Source: an uncultured Alphaproteobacteria bacterium (GTDB taxonomy: Bacteria; Pseudomonadota; Alphaproteobacteria; UBA7887). Taken from it: a DNA stretch of 14,653 nucleotides. The DNA lies in NCBI GenBank assembly GCA_913044255.1, contig CAJWOI010000028.1, forward strand, positions 1-14,653. The letters are read 5' to 3'. Shown here piece after piece: positions 7,805 to 14,653 of this stretch. Each line of letters starts with the position of its first letter. Position 1 is the stretch's first letter. The position numbers were made by a program, and so were the translations under genes. A model generated the notes under the pieces. The model had not been told where the DNA came from. It saw only the letters and a list, made by a program, of their open reading frames with translations, and ran no database searches.

Positions 7805-8704
7805 TTACATCGCGGGCAGGCGCTCAAACATCAAACAACGCTCGACACCCGCCAGATCGGCTCGCCGGGAATGCAACTTTAAACCATGCTCACTGAATAA
7901 TTTTATAACGGACGCAGCCTGACCCGCACCCACCTCAATACAGGCCACGCCGTAAGGAACCAATAGGCGCGATAGCTGCGGTGCTATAGCACGAAAACTC
8001 GAAAGGCCATCATAACCTCCATCCAGTGCGAGCCAAGGCTCGTAGCGTGAGACTTCCGGCATCAGATCACTGATATCCCGCGCCCGAACATATGGTGGAT
8101 TACATAGTATAAGATCAAAACGATGCTTTAGTGAGGCCCCCCAATCACCCACAATAAAATCTGCTCGGTCGTTCAGTTTTAGTAGACACGAATTGAGGTG
8201 GGCGCGTTGCACAGTTTTGTAGCTTCGGTCGACGCCAATACCATGAGCCTCGGAAAACTCGTGCAACACTGACAATAACAAACAACCACTGCCGGTCCCT
8301 AAATCAAGCACAAAAGGTTCCGCCGCACCGTCACGCAAAACAATGAGTGCCGATTCCACCACGCATTCACTATCAGGTCGGGGCGTCAAGCACTCCGCTC
8401 CAACACCAAAGTCCAAACTCCAAAATTCCCTAATTCCGGTAATATGAGCAAGGGGCTCGCGGCTTACACGGCGACAAATTAGTGGTAAAACACATGACAG
8501 ATCAGCTTTTGTGATCCGGCAAGCCTCATCGCGCAAGGTCTGTTCAAAAGAGATTCCCAATCCATATCCAACGATGAGCCGAGCTTCGTGGCGAGGATTG
8601 TCCAAGCCGGTATTAGCCAATACCGTGTCAGCCCAATCGACCAAGCCCGCCAGATCCACTATGCCGTATGTGCTTCTTCTTACAGTATGATTTCCGTCAA
8701 CCAA
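7805..8704 (-). CDS. prmC: Release factor N5-glutamine methyltransferase
   Basis: PrmC (HemK) methylates the glutamine of the GGQ motif of release factors RF1 and RF2, using S-adenosylmethionine, which raises termination efficiency. The frame encodes 299 aa with an N-terminal helical substrate domain (about 20-95, including DNPRHEARLIVGYGLG and REPLAHITG), LTPRPDSE (106-113), SAM motif I VLDLGTGSGCL (132-142) and the catalytic NPPY at 202-205. The annotated start is TTG 8704, inside the last codons of prfA (8-nt overlap). GTG 8659 (residue 16) is an alternative that would leave no overlap and still keep the whole conserved domain; neither has a strong ribosome site. Its substrate gene prfA is immediately upstream, the usual bacterial pairing, and translation is probably coupled. 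Confidence 0.95.
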   Translation of the reverse strand: MVDGNHTVRRSTYGIVDLAGLVDWADTVLANTGLDNPRHEARLIVGYGLGISFEQTLRDEACRITKADLSCVLPLICRRVSREPLAHITGIREFWSLDFGVGAECLTPRPDSECVVESALIVLRDGAAEPFVLDLGTGSGCLLLSVLHEFSEAHGIGVDRSYKTVQRAHLNSCLLKLNDRADFIVGDWGASLKHRFDLILCNPPYVRARDISDLMPEVSRYEPWLALDGGYDGLSSFRAIAPQLSRLLVPYGVACIEVGAGQAASVIKLFSEHGLKLHSRRADLAGVERCLMFERLPAM

Positions 8705-9770
8705 GTTCTGCCAATCTATTTACCTGGTCATTTGCCAACAAAGCATCGACAAACGGATCGAGCAATTCGCCACGCAACATCTTGTCCATATCAAATTCAC
8801 TGACGTTTATCCGGTGGTCCGTGATTCGACCTTGTGGGAAGTTGTAAGTTCGTACTCGCTCGGAACGATCGCCACTCCCAACCTGCGAACGTCGAGCTTC
8901 AGCCCTCTCCTCAGCTTGCGCAGCCCGTTTTTGTTCATACAAACGCGCACGCATTATTCTCATTCCCTTGGCTCTATTCTTGTGTTGAGATTTTTCATCC
9001 TGTTGGGATACCACGGTCCCGGTCGGTAAGTGCGTTATCCGGACGGCACTGTCAGTCGTATTCACCGATTGGCCGCCCGGTCCACTAGCTCGGAATACGT
9101 CTATTCTAAGATCTTTATCATCGATATGAATATCTACCTCTTCTGCTTCCGGCAGCACGGCAACTGTCGCTGCTGACGTATGGATCCGTCCAGACGCCTC
9201 AGTCTTCGGGACGCGCTGAACTCTGTGTACACCAGATTCGAATTTCATTCGGGCAAACACACCGCGCCCAGCAATAGAAGCAGTGGCCTCCTTAAAGCCA
9301 CCCAGCCCTGTTTCCGATACATGCAATGCCTCAAAACGCCACACATGTATTTCTGAATAACGTTGATACATACGGAATAAATCCGCAGCAAACAACGCTG
9401 CTTCCTCACCGCCGGTCCCCGCCCGCACCTCAATGATTACATTTTTATCGTCATCACGATCACGCGGTAGAAGTAGGAGTTCCACGCGACGTTCAAGTTT
9501 TGGTTCATCCTGCTTAAGCGCAAGAAACTCAGACTCCGCCAGCTCGCGAAAATCTTGGTCACTATCTGGATCTGCAATTAACTTCGCCAGTTCCCCCATT
9601 TCGTCACGTACTCGACGCAATTCACCGGCGGCCGCCATAATTGGGGATAACTCCGCATATTCCTTGGAAAGGCGAACACGATCATCTGCTGAGATGCTAG
9701 GCCCATTGAGCTGCCCAGTTATTTCTATGCACCGTTCACTTATTTTATCGAGTCGTTGGTCAAATTTCAT
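8697..9770 (-). CDS. prfA: Peptide chain release factor 1
   Basis: RF1 reads UAA and UAG stop codons in the ribosomal A site and triggers peptide release. The 357-aa protein (E. coli 360) has the N-terminal helical domain, the GTGGEEAALFA segment (118-128), the stop-codon reading region RVPKTEASGRIHT (186-198) in which the tripeptide is PKT, and the catalytic GGQ at 232-234 within SGPGGQSVNTTDSAVRI. GSGDRSERVRTYNFPQGRITDHR (split around residues 298-320) is the conserved C-terminal signature. The PxT-type tripeptide, as opposed to SPF, makes this RF1 rather than RF2. ATG 9770 gives the expected N-terminus; only a weak GGGC precedes it. It overlaps prmC and follows ispG after 112 bp with no obvious terminator between them. 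Confidence 0.97.
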   Translation of the reverse strand: MKFDQRLDKISERCIEITGQLNGPSISADDRVRLSKEYAELSPIMAAAGELRRVRDEMGELAKLIADPDSDQDFRELAESEFLALKQDEPKLERRVELLLLPRDRDDDKNVIIEVRAGTGGEEAALFAADLFRMYQRYSEIHVWRFEALHVSETGLGGFKEATASIAGRGVFARMKFESGVHRVQRVPKTEASGRIHTSAATVAVLPEAEEVDIHIDDKDLRIDVFRASGPGGQSVNTTDSAVRITHLPTGTVVSQQDEKSQHKNRAKGMRIMRARLYEQKRAAQAEERAEARRSQVGSGDRSERVRTYNFPQGRITDHRINVSEFDMDKMLRGELLDPFVDALLANDQVNRLAELG

Positions 9771-9882
9771 CTAATGCCCATGCCAGGATTAGTGGTAAGG
9801 CTCTCCGCCACCTGAAGATGGCCAGAAAGGCGATCGCGACCTCACCCATACAACAAGAGCAGGGGAGGGCGTTGGCGTCCTA

Positions 9883-10992
9883 TCACTCATCTACACCGTC
9901 GCCATCAATCTCATGGGCCTTTTTTTCGGCCAGTTCAACCAGGTGGTCAACTAGGTCCTGATCGTTGATTTTATGATCGGTTGCCCCGCTCAGATAAACC
10001 TGATGGTTACCTCTCCCTCCACCGGTAAGGCCAATATCCGCATCGCGCGCCTCGCCAGGCCCGTTCACTACACAACCCATCACAGACAGTGTCATCGGCG
10101 TCTCTATGTGCGCTAGACGCTTCTCCAGTATCTCCACGGTTTTAATAACTGGAAACTGTTGGCGAGCGCAGGACGGGCACGAAATAATACTGACACCACG
10201 ATGACGTATGTTGAGAGCCTTTAAAAGTTCAAAGCCGACCCTAACCTCCTCTACCGGTTCCGCAGACAGCGATACACGAATCGTATCTCCAATGCCTGAC
10301 CAAAGTAGCATTCCAAGGCCAATGGAGGATTTAACCGTGCCGGTTGTAAAACCTCCTGCTTCGGTAATGCCTATGTGAAGAGGATAATCACACAACTGCG
10401 CTAATTCTTGATATGCAGCTACCGCCAGAAATACATCGGATGCCTTAACACTAATCTTGAAATCGAAAAAATCGTGGTCCTCCAAAATACGAGCGTGCGC
10501 AAGCGCACTCTGGACCATCGCTTCCGGGCATGGTTCTCCATATTTTTCCAATAAATCACGCTCAAGCGATCCGGCGTTCACACCAATCCGGATCGAACAC
10601 CCATGATCTTTAGCTGATTGCACAACTTCCCGAACCCTATCTGTGGAGCCGATATTGCCGGGGTTGATTCGAAGACAATGTACGCCAGCCTCCGCAGCCT
10701 CAAGTGCCCGCTTATAGTGGAAATGTATATCAGCAACGACTGGTACCTCGATTGCCGGTACTATTTTTTTGAGAGCAGAAGTCGAGTCTTCATCGGGGCA
10801 GGAAATTCGAACAATATCAACGCCCGCGGCTTCTAGAGCACGGACCTGCTGGATTGTCGCCGAAACATCTACGGTCGGAGTATTAGTCATCGACTGCACG
10901 GCAATCGGCGCGCCACCGCCCACCTTAACCTTCCCAACATTTATTTGTCTGCTATCCCGTCGCAAAATATCGCGATAAGGGCGAATGCTCAT
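9883..10992 (-). CDS. ispG: 4-hydroxy-3-methylbut-2-enyl diphosphate synthase (flavodoxin/ferredoxin)
   Basis: IspG (GcpE) is the iron-sulfur enzyme that reductively converts methylerythritol cyclodiphosphate to HMBPP in the MEP route to isoprenoids, which here would also feed the ubiquinone side chain. The 369-aa product (E. coli 372) has the N-terminal TIM barrel with VQSMTNTPTVDV (32-43), ADIHFHY (87-93) and RINPGNIG (108-115). The C-terminal cluster domain has cysteines at 272 and 275 (SCPSCAR) and 307 (MGCVVNGPGEA), plus Glu314, matching the known 4Fe-4S ligands. It is therefore a single-domain bacterial form without the plant insert. ATG 10992 has GGA about 10 nt upstream. It follows the RodZ-like gene after 90 bp and probably shares its transcript. 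Confidence 0.97.
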   Translation of the reverse strand: MSIRPYRDILRRDSRQINVGKVKVGGGAPIAVQSMTNTPTVDVSATIQQVRALEAAGVDIVRISCPDEDSTSALKKIVPAIEVPVVADIHFHYKRALEAAEAGVHCLRINPGNIGSTDRVREVVQSAKDHGCSIRIGVNAGSLERDLLEKYGEPCPEAMVQSALAHARILEDHDFFDFKISVKASDVFLAVAAYQELAQLCDYPLHIGITEAGGFTTGTVKSSIGLGMLLWSGIGDTIRVSLSAEPVEEVRVGFELLKALNIRHRGVSIISCPSCARQQFPVIKTVEILEKRLAHIETPMTLSVMGCVVNGPGEARDADIGLTGGGRGNHQVYLSGATDHKINDQDLVDHLVELAEKKAHEIDGDGVDE

Positions 10993-11082
10993 TTCAATTT
11001 ATTCCAATTCAGCGTTTGAATTTTTCGCAGTGCAATCGCGACGATAGCAAAAGACCGCAAAGATCATTCGCCCTAAATAAAA

Positions 11083-12261
11083 TTATTGGTCCTCAATTTG
11101 CGCGAGGCCCCGTAACACACCTGGATCAAGAGGTATGTTGCGGCGCACTGCACCCTCGGGACCTAATTGTGAAATGGACTCTCCGTCAACCAAAACTTCT
11201 AGACCGCCCGCATTTCCTGTAATCAACGTCAGATTGGGAAGGTCTGGAACTCGATAACTATCCCCAGAATACAAAATACGAGTAATCAACAATCCACTTT
11301 CCGGACTTTGAACTTGGACCCAGCTATCCTGGCGCGCGATCAACGTTACTCTCGACCCAACATTTTCGATTCCGTAGACGTGAGGTGCTCCTTGGTCAAT
11401 GGAACTACTTGGTGGCGGTGGTGGGGTTGGTATAAGGGTCGGTTCCGCCGGAGCCGCCGCCAGGTCACCTGTTATAGTAGCGGAAGAACTTGAGGTAGAC
11501 TCACGTACAAAACTCTCATCGACTGAGATATCTTCGGTTTCCTGAGCAGTCTGCCCAGTCTCACTGGGGACCGTTCCGGCCAACCCTATTTCATCCTCAG
11601 ACACATTAGATATTTCGGAAGCCCCATTAGTCAAATCTGCCGCAACATCAATGTCTATGGCCTCTATTGCGACAACAGTAGACCCATCCGCCTCGGCCGT
11701 CATTGGGACATTAGATTCTTCTACCCCCTCAGGTAAAATGGGGCTATCTGTTCGCGCCAGACCATCCACCATTTTGTTAGGATCTGATTCTCCAAAGTGC
11801 TTAGGCACGGGAGGGACGGCGTCAAAGGTTACCCGATCCTCAGCTTGCCAAAAATACCAGACTCCAAACACTAGCGCAGCAATCACGAGAGAACCAATAA
11901 CAATTGCCACACGAGGCACACTTCCTTCCTGGGTCGGCGCAGGAAATGAAAGAGGCGGCGGAGCAACGACGCTGGCCAATTCGGTCTTGAATCTATCCAC
12001 AATATCCTTTGGGTCTGCCCCTAAGAAATCTGAATATGAACGCAAAAATCCGACGGCATATGCTCGGCCTGGAAGCATTTCAAAGCTCCCGTCTTCAATG
12101 GACTGAAGATGTCGAAAACTTATTCTTAATGACCGGGCCACTTCTGCAAGGTTTTGGCCCTGTCGTTCGCGTAGCACCCGAAGTTCCGCACCAATGCCGC
12201 TATAAGAACTGGTCCCACTATTGAATTCAGGGCCCAAATTAGGTTCGTCTGAGAACGTCAT
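11083..12261 (-). CDS. RodZ-like cytoskeletal membrane protein (HTH + DUF4115)
   Basis: This 392-aa bitopic protein has the RodZ layout. An N-terminal helix-turn-helix of the Xre/HTH_25 type lies at about 24-95 (IGAELRVLRERQGQNLAEVA, GRAYAVGFLRSYSDFLG). A single transmembrane helix follows at about 118-138 (VAIVIGSLVIAALVFGVWYFW). A long acidic, Ser/Thr/Glu-rich periplasmic linker (about 140-295) ends in a PTPPPPPSSS stretch, and a beta-rich DUF4115 domain follows at about 300-380. RodZ ties MreB filaments to the elongation machinery of the cell wall; the HTH binds MreB rather than DNA. Overall identity to E. coli RodZ cannot be judged here, so no symbol is given. ATG 12261 has AGG about 6 nt upstream. 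It lies 60 bp after lysC and 90 bp before ispG. Confidence 0.88.
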   Translation of the reverse strand: MTFSDEPNLGPEFNSGTSSYSGIGAELRVLRERQGQNLAEVARSLRISFRHLQSIEDGSFEMLPGRAYAVGFLRSYSDFLGADPKDIVDRFKTELASVVAPPPLSFPAPTQEGSVPRVAIVIGSLVIAALVFGVWYFWQAEDRVTFDAVPPVPKHFGESDPNKMVDGLARTDSPILPEGVEESNVPMTAEADGSTVVAIEAIDIDVAADLTNGASEISNVSEDEIGLAGTVPSETGQTAQETEDISVDESFVRESTSSSSATITGDLAAAPAEPTLIPTPPPPPSSSIDQGAPHVYGIENVGSRVTLIARQDSWVQVQSPESGLLITRILYSGDSYRVPDLPNLTLITGNAGGLEVLVDGESISQLGPEGAVRRNIPLDPGVLRGLAQIEDQ

Positions 12262-12321
12262 TTACTACCTAGATCCACGATCTCTCCTCATCCGACGAGC
12301 CGGCACTCCCAACCTATTCAG

Positions 12322-13542
12322 TCATTCTTCATCCAAATCATAAGCCGTATGCAACGACCTAAGCGCGAGCTCAGTGTACTCTTCCGCAATTAGAACGCTA
12401 ACTTTGATCTCAGAGGTCGAAATAACTTGGATATTGATGCCTTTGTCCGCAAGAGTTTTGAACATTTTTGTCGCAACGCCCGCGTGAGTCCGCATGCCCA
12501 CTCCGATGACCGACACTTTGACGACATTAGAGTCCGACAGAAGCTCCTGATATTCCAGTATATCTTGGGCCTGCCCAATCACCTCGGTCGCACGTGCTAG
12601 ATCTACTTTGCCAACCGTAAAGGTCAAATCTGCCGATGCGCCGTCGTCTGACGCGTTTTGCACAATCATGTCAACATTCACGCTAGCCTCAGAAAGCGGG
12701 CCAAAAATACTCGCCGCAATGCCCGGGCGATCTGGTATCCCCGTCAAAGTGATTTTAGCCTCATCCCGACTGTAAGCGATCCCACTGACAACGCGCTGCT
12801 CCACAATTACATCCTCACCAACTAACTGGGTCCCCGGCAAATTGTCAAAGGCTGACAAAACCTGCACCACAACGTTGTGCCGCATGGCGAGTTCCGCCGC
12901 CCGACCTTGCAAGACGTTCGCACCAAGAGATGCCATTTCAAGCATCTCCTCGTAGGTAATTTTGTCAAGCTTGCGTGCCTTAGTAACAATATGCGGGTCG
13001 CTAGTGTAGACGCCGTCAACATCAGTGTAGATGTTACAAAGATCAGCGTGAAGCGCCGCCGCCAAAGCAACAGCTGAGGCATCCGATCCCCCTCGACCAA
13101 GGGTAGTCAACCGATTCCGATGGCTTACGCCTTGAAAACCAGGAATAACGGCCACCTCACCAGCAGTCAATCGTTGCACAATCTCTGTGGTGTCAATTGA
13201 TTCAATATGAGCTTTCCCGTGAACATCGTCCGTAAGTATTGGCAACTGCCAGGCGAGCCAAGAGCGAGCGGGGATACCAAGGGCTTGAATCGCCATTGCC
13301 ATTAAACCAGCGGTCACTTGTTCACCGGATGCAACGACCGCATCATACTCGGGCGCATCCTGTAGCGCCGAGATCTCACGGGCCCACGACACTAATTTAC
13401 TCGTGGTGCCTGCCATTGCCGAAACCACTACAGCGACCTCATTACCAGCATTCACGGCTCGTTGGACGTGACAAGCAGCGTTGCGGATTTTTTCGATGTC
13501 AGCGAGCGAGGTGCCGCCAAATTTTTGAACAACGCGGGTCAT
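12322..13542 (-). CDS. lysC: Aspartate kinase with two ACT domains
   Basis: Aspartokinase phosphorylates aspartate, the first step to lysine, methionine, threonine and diaminopimelate. The 406-aa protein starts with the kinase signature KFGGTSLAD (7-15) and has VVSAMAGTT (39-47), ASGEQVTAGL (71-80) and TTLGRGGSDASAVALAAAL (146-164). Two ACT regulatory domains follow (about 262-330 and 343-405, with ITLTGIPDRPG and VSVIGVGMRTHAG), the usual site of lysine/threonine feedback. It is the short monofunctional type, not fused to homoserine dehydrogenase. ATG 13542 is the family start. It leads a minus-strand set with the RodZ-like gene and ispG and is divergent from ubiG. The leader (at most about 120 nt, probably near 67) is too short for a lysine riboswitch, so none is called. 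Confidence 0.97.
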   Translation of the reverse strand: MTRVVQKFGGTSLADIEKIRNAACHVQRAVNAGNEVAVVVSAMAGTTSKLVSWAREISALQDAPEYDAVVASGEQVTAGLMAMAIQALGIPARSWLAWQLPILTDDVHGKAHIESIDTTEIVQRLTAGEVAVIPGFQGVSHRNRLTTLGRGGSDASAVALAAALHADLCNIYTDVDGVYTSDPHIVTKARKLDKITYEEMLEMASLGANVLQGRAAELAMRHNVVVQVLSAFDNLPGTQLVGEDVIVEQRVVSGIAYSRDEAKITLTGIPDRPGIAASIFGPLSEASVNVDMIVQNASDDGASADLTFTVGKVDLARATEVIGQAQDILEYQELLSDSNVVKVSVIGVGMRTHAGVATKMFKTLADKGINIQVISTSEIKVSVLIAEEYTELALRSLHTAYDLDEE

Positions 13543-13616
13543 AGCCGTGGTACCGTCAGATAATGCTCATACACGACGCGCAGCCGGCGTCTCTATGTAG
13601 TTGCGGTTGGGGAACC

Positions 13617-13622
13617 ATTATA
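13617..13622 (-). promoter_or_regulatory. TATAAT -10 box of lysC in the lysC/ubiG divergent region
   Basis: In the 121-bp divergent gap (13543-13663) the minus strand carries a perfect TATAAT at 13622-13617. It would start lysC transcription near 13609, about 67 nt before the ATG. No good -35 is found at 16-18 nt; TTGCGT lies 21 nt upstream, too far for a standard promoter. On the plus strand TATAGA overlaps the same spot (from 13619), so ubiG and lysC starts may overlap back to back. Within the lysC leader, GACGC (13575-13579) and GCGTC (13587-13591) form a small hairpin of unknown meaning. Confidence 0.35.
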
Positions 13623-13663
13623 GATACTGTGGTCAGACCCTCGACGCAACCGGACCATAATCA

Positions 13664-14446
13664 GTGCCGATATTATCATCCCGATCAGAATGGCCGTCCA
13701 ATCAAACAATTGACGAAAACGAGGTCGCTCGTTTCGAGAAATTGGCCCTCCGCTGGTGGGAACCAGACGGGCCCATGTCTGCGTTACTAAAACTCAATCC
13801 TGCGCGGATCGGATACATTCGCGACCAAGTCGCCGCCGCCCGGGAACCTGCTGCGCTTAAGAATCGTCCGCTTGATGGGCTTAAGCTCCTCGATATCGGT
13901 TGCGGGGGAGGTATTTTATCTGAGCCCATGGCGCGGCTCGGAGCAAAAGTGACCGGAATTGACCCGGCCCGCCTCAACATACAGGTGGCAACGCTACATG
14001 CTCGTGAGATGGCTCTCGACATTGAATATAGGTGTCAATCGCTCGAAGAAGCAGCTAAATCTGGTGAACAATATGACATAGTCCTAGCAATGGAAGTCTT
14101 AGAACATGTAGCTGACAAATCGACTTTCATTCGATTGGCCACCTCATGTGTAACGTCGGGCGGGTCCTTGTTTCTTGCAACGCTTAATCGCACTCTCAAG
14201 TCGTTCAGTCTGGCAATCATGGGGGCTGAATATATTCTCAACTGGTTGCCGCGAGGCACACACGATTGGCACAAGTTCTCTCGTCCTTCCGTCCTAGTGA
14301 AAGCTTTGATTAATAACGGGCTAGAGCCCACGGATTTAACGGGAGTGCAGTACAGCTTTTTAGCGGATCGCTGGTCGCTAGGGAAAGATCTCAGTGTCAA
14401 CTACATGGTTCATGCGCACAAACCAACAAAAGAAATTATGGGCTAA
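13664..14446 (+). CDS. ubiG: Ubiquinone biosynthesis O-methyltransferase
   Basis: UbiG performs both O-methylations in ubiquinone synthesis, on the catechol and on the 3-demethyl intermediates. The 260-aa protein begins, after a short leader, with ENEVARFEKLALRWWEPDGPMSALLKLNPARIGYIRDQ (split over residues 18-55), the typical UbiG N-terminus. SAM motif I LLDIGCGGGILSEPMA (75-90), GIDP (98-101), motif II around LAMEVLEHV (141-149) and FLATLNRTLKSF (170-181) follow. The FSLAIMGAEYILNWLPRGTHDW segment (181-202) corresponds to the membrane-touching helix known in UbiG. The start is a GTG at 13664; no in-frame ATG lies in the leader, and the ribosome site is weak. It is divergent from lysC. Its TAA overlaps the stop of the opposing gene. 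Confidence 0.95.
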   Translation: MPILSSRSEWPSNQTIDENEVARFEKLALRWWEPDGPMSALLKLNPARIGYIRDQVAAAREPAALKNRPLDGLKLLDIGCGGGILSEPMARLGAKVTGIDPARLNIQVATLHAREMALDIEYRCQSLEEAAKSGEQYDIVLAMEVLEHVADKSTFIRLATSCVTSGGSLFLATLNRTLKSFSLAIMGAEYILNWLPRGTHDWHKFSRPSVLVKALINNGLEPTDLTGVQYSFLADRWSLGKDLSVNYMVHAHKPTKEIMG

Positions 14447-14653
14447 CTTAGGGCGGCCGCCAATCGGTCGATATCCGATTCACCATTATAAACTTGGGCC
14501 GATATCCTAACCCACAATGCCCCGTCAATTGGTACAACCAACACCTCTATACGGTGCTGGTGAAGCAGTTGATCATGCAGGCGAACGGCGGCCGCATGAC
14601 TGACTTGGCGAGCACCAGGCACTCGCACTGTTACCATTGAAGCTGTCAGTTTG
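14443..14653 (-). CDS. Class V (isopenicillin N epimerase-like) aminotransferase, C-terminal fragment
   Basis: The last 69 codons of a gene entering from the right edge are read on the minus strand, with stop TAG at 14445-14443. The frame is open through the edge, so the ATG at 14637 is an internal methionine rather than a start. The sequence has the small C-terminal domain pattern of class V PLP enzymes: SMVTVRVPG, then VRLHDQLLHQHRIEVLVVP, then LWVRISAQVYNGESDIDRLAAAL (the last two split by a short loop). This matches isopenicillin N epimerase / cysteine desulfurase-like proteins of unassigned substrate. The PLP lysine and the main domain lie outside the window, so activity cannot be inferred. 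Its stop overlaps the ubiG stop tail to tail. Confidence 0.75.
   Translation of the reverse strand, partial: KLTASMVTVRVPGARQVSHAAAVRLHDQLLHQHRIEVLVVPIDGALWVRISAQVYNGESDIDRLAAALS

Noticed and set aside
9433..9774. 113-codon plus-strand Ser/Arg-rich frame opposite prfA
   Set aside because: The Ser/Arg bias is the usual reverse-strand image of charged helical coding sequence; prfA is certain here.
9771..9882. Remnant of hisS between ispG and prfA
   Set aside because: Neither strand shows a recognisable HisRS N- or C-terminal motif in the 112 bp.
11651..12106. 151-codon plus-strand frame opposite the RodZ-like gene
   Set aside because: It mirrors the Ser/Thr/Ala-rich linker and the membrane helix of the real gene and shows no domain of its own.
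13543..13663. Lysine riboswitch in the lysC leader
   Set aside because: The gap is at most 121 nt and the likely leader about 67 nt, too short for the lysine aptamer; no matching set of helices was seen.
1..14653. Mobile elements, prophage, CRISPR arrays, toxin-antitoxin or defence genes, tRNA genes
   Set aside because: Scanning both strands showed no regularly spaced direct repeats, no transposase or integrase motifs and no tRNA T-loop pattern in the gaps; all sizeable frames are accounted for by housekeeping genes or their shadows.

Overview
The window is a stretch of ordinary alphaproteobacterial chromosome carrying housekeeping genes only. The alphaproteobacterial call rests on several points. 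There is a DUF4167 gene, a family essentially confined to that class, next to prmC and clpB. The lysC...prfA-prmC-DUF4167-clpB block has a divergent ubiG. An atp operon starts atpH-atpA and sits directly downstream of priA. A RodZ-like gene lies next to ispG. Base composition looks moderate (about half G+C by eye), more like a free-living marine or Rhodospirillales-type lineage than a GC-rich rhizobium; I cannot place it more finely. No rRNA, tRNA, CRISPR array, insertion sequence, prophage or integrase was seen. Every complete gene reads through without an internal stop.

Left part (1-3491, minus strand): priA (replication restart helicase), then a 182-bp gap, then the start of the F1 ATP synthase operon, with atpH (delta) overlapping atpA (alpha) by one base. 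atpA runs off the left edge. A small transaldolase gene (3550-4227, plus) diverges from priA across 58 bp and converges on clpB.

Middle part (4373-9770, minus strand): in transcription order prfA (RF1), prmC (the RF glutamine methyltransferase, overlapping prfA by 8 nt), a DUF4167 gene and clpB (disaggregase). prfA and prmC form a translation-termination pair. A weak terminator-like hairpin separates prmC from DUF4167. A candidate heat-shock-type promoter lies ahead of clpB.

Right part (9883-14653): in transcription order lysC (aspartate kinase), a RodZ-like HTH/membrane protein and ispG (MEP isoprenoid pathway), all minus strand and closely spaced, leading towards prfA. ubiG (ubiquinone methyltransferase, plus) is divergent from lysC across 121 bp that holds a perfect TATAAT box. 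ubiG ends tail-to-tail, sharing a stop-codon overlap, with the C-terminus of a class V aminotransferase-like gene cut by the right edge.

I found no undescribed multi-gene system. The least understood element is the DUF4167 protein. The other points worth a second look are the transaldolase-type active site in a gene usually annotated as fructose-6-phosphate aldolase, the upstream region of clpB, and a local gene order lacking ptsP and hisS.
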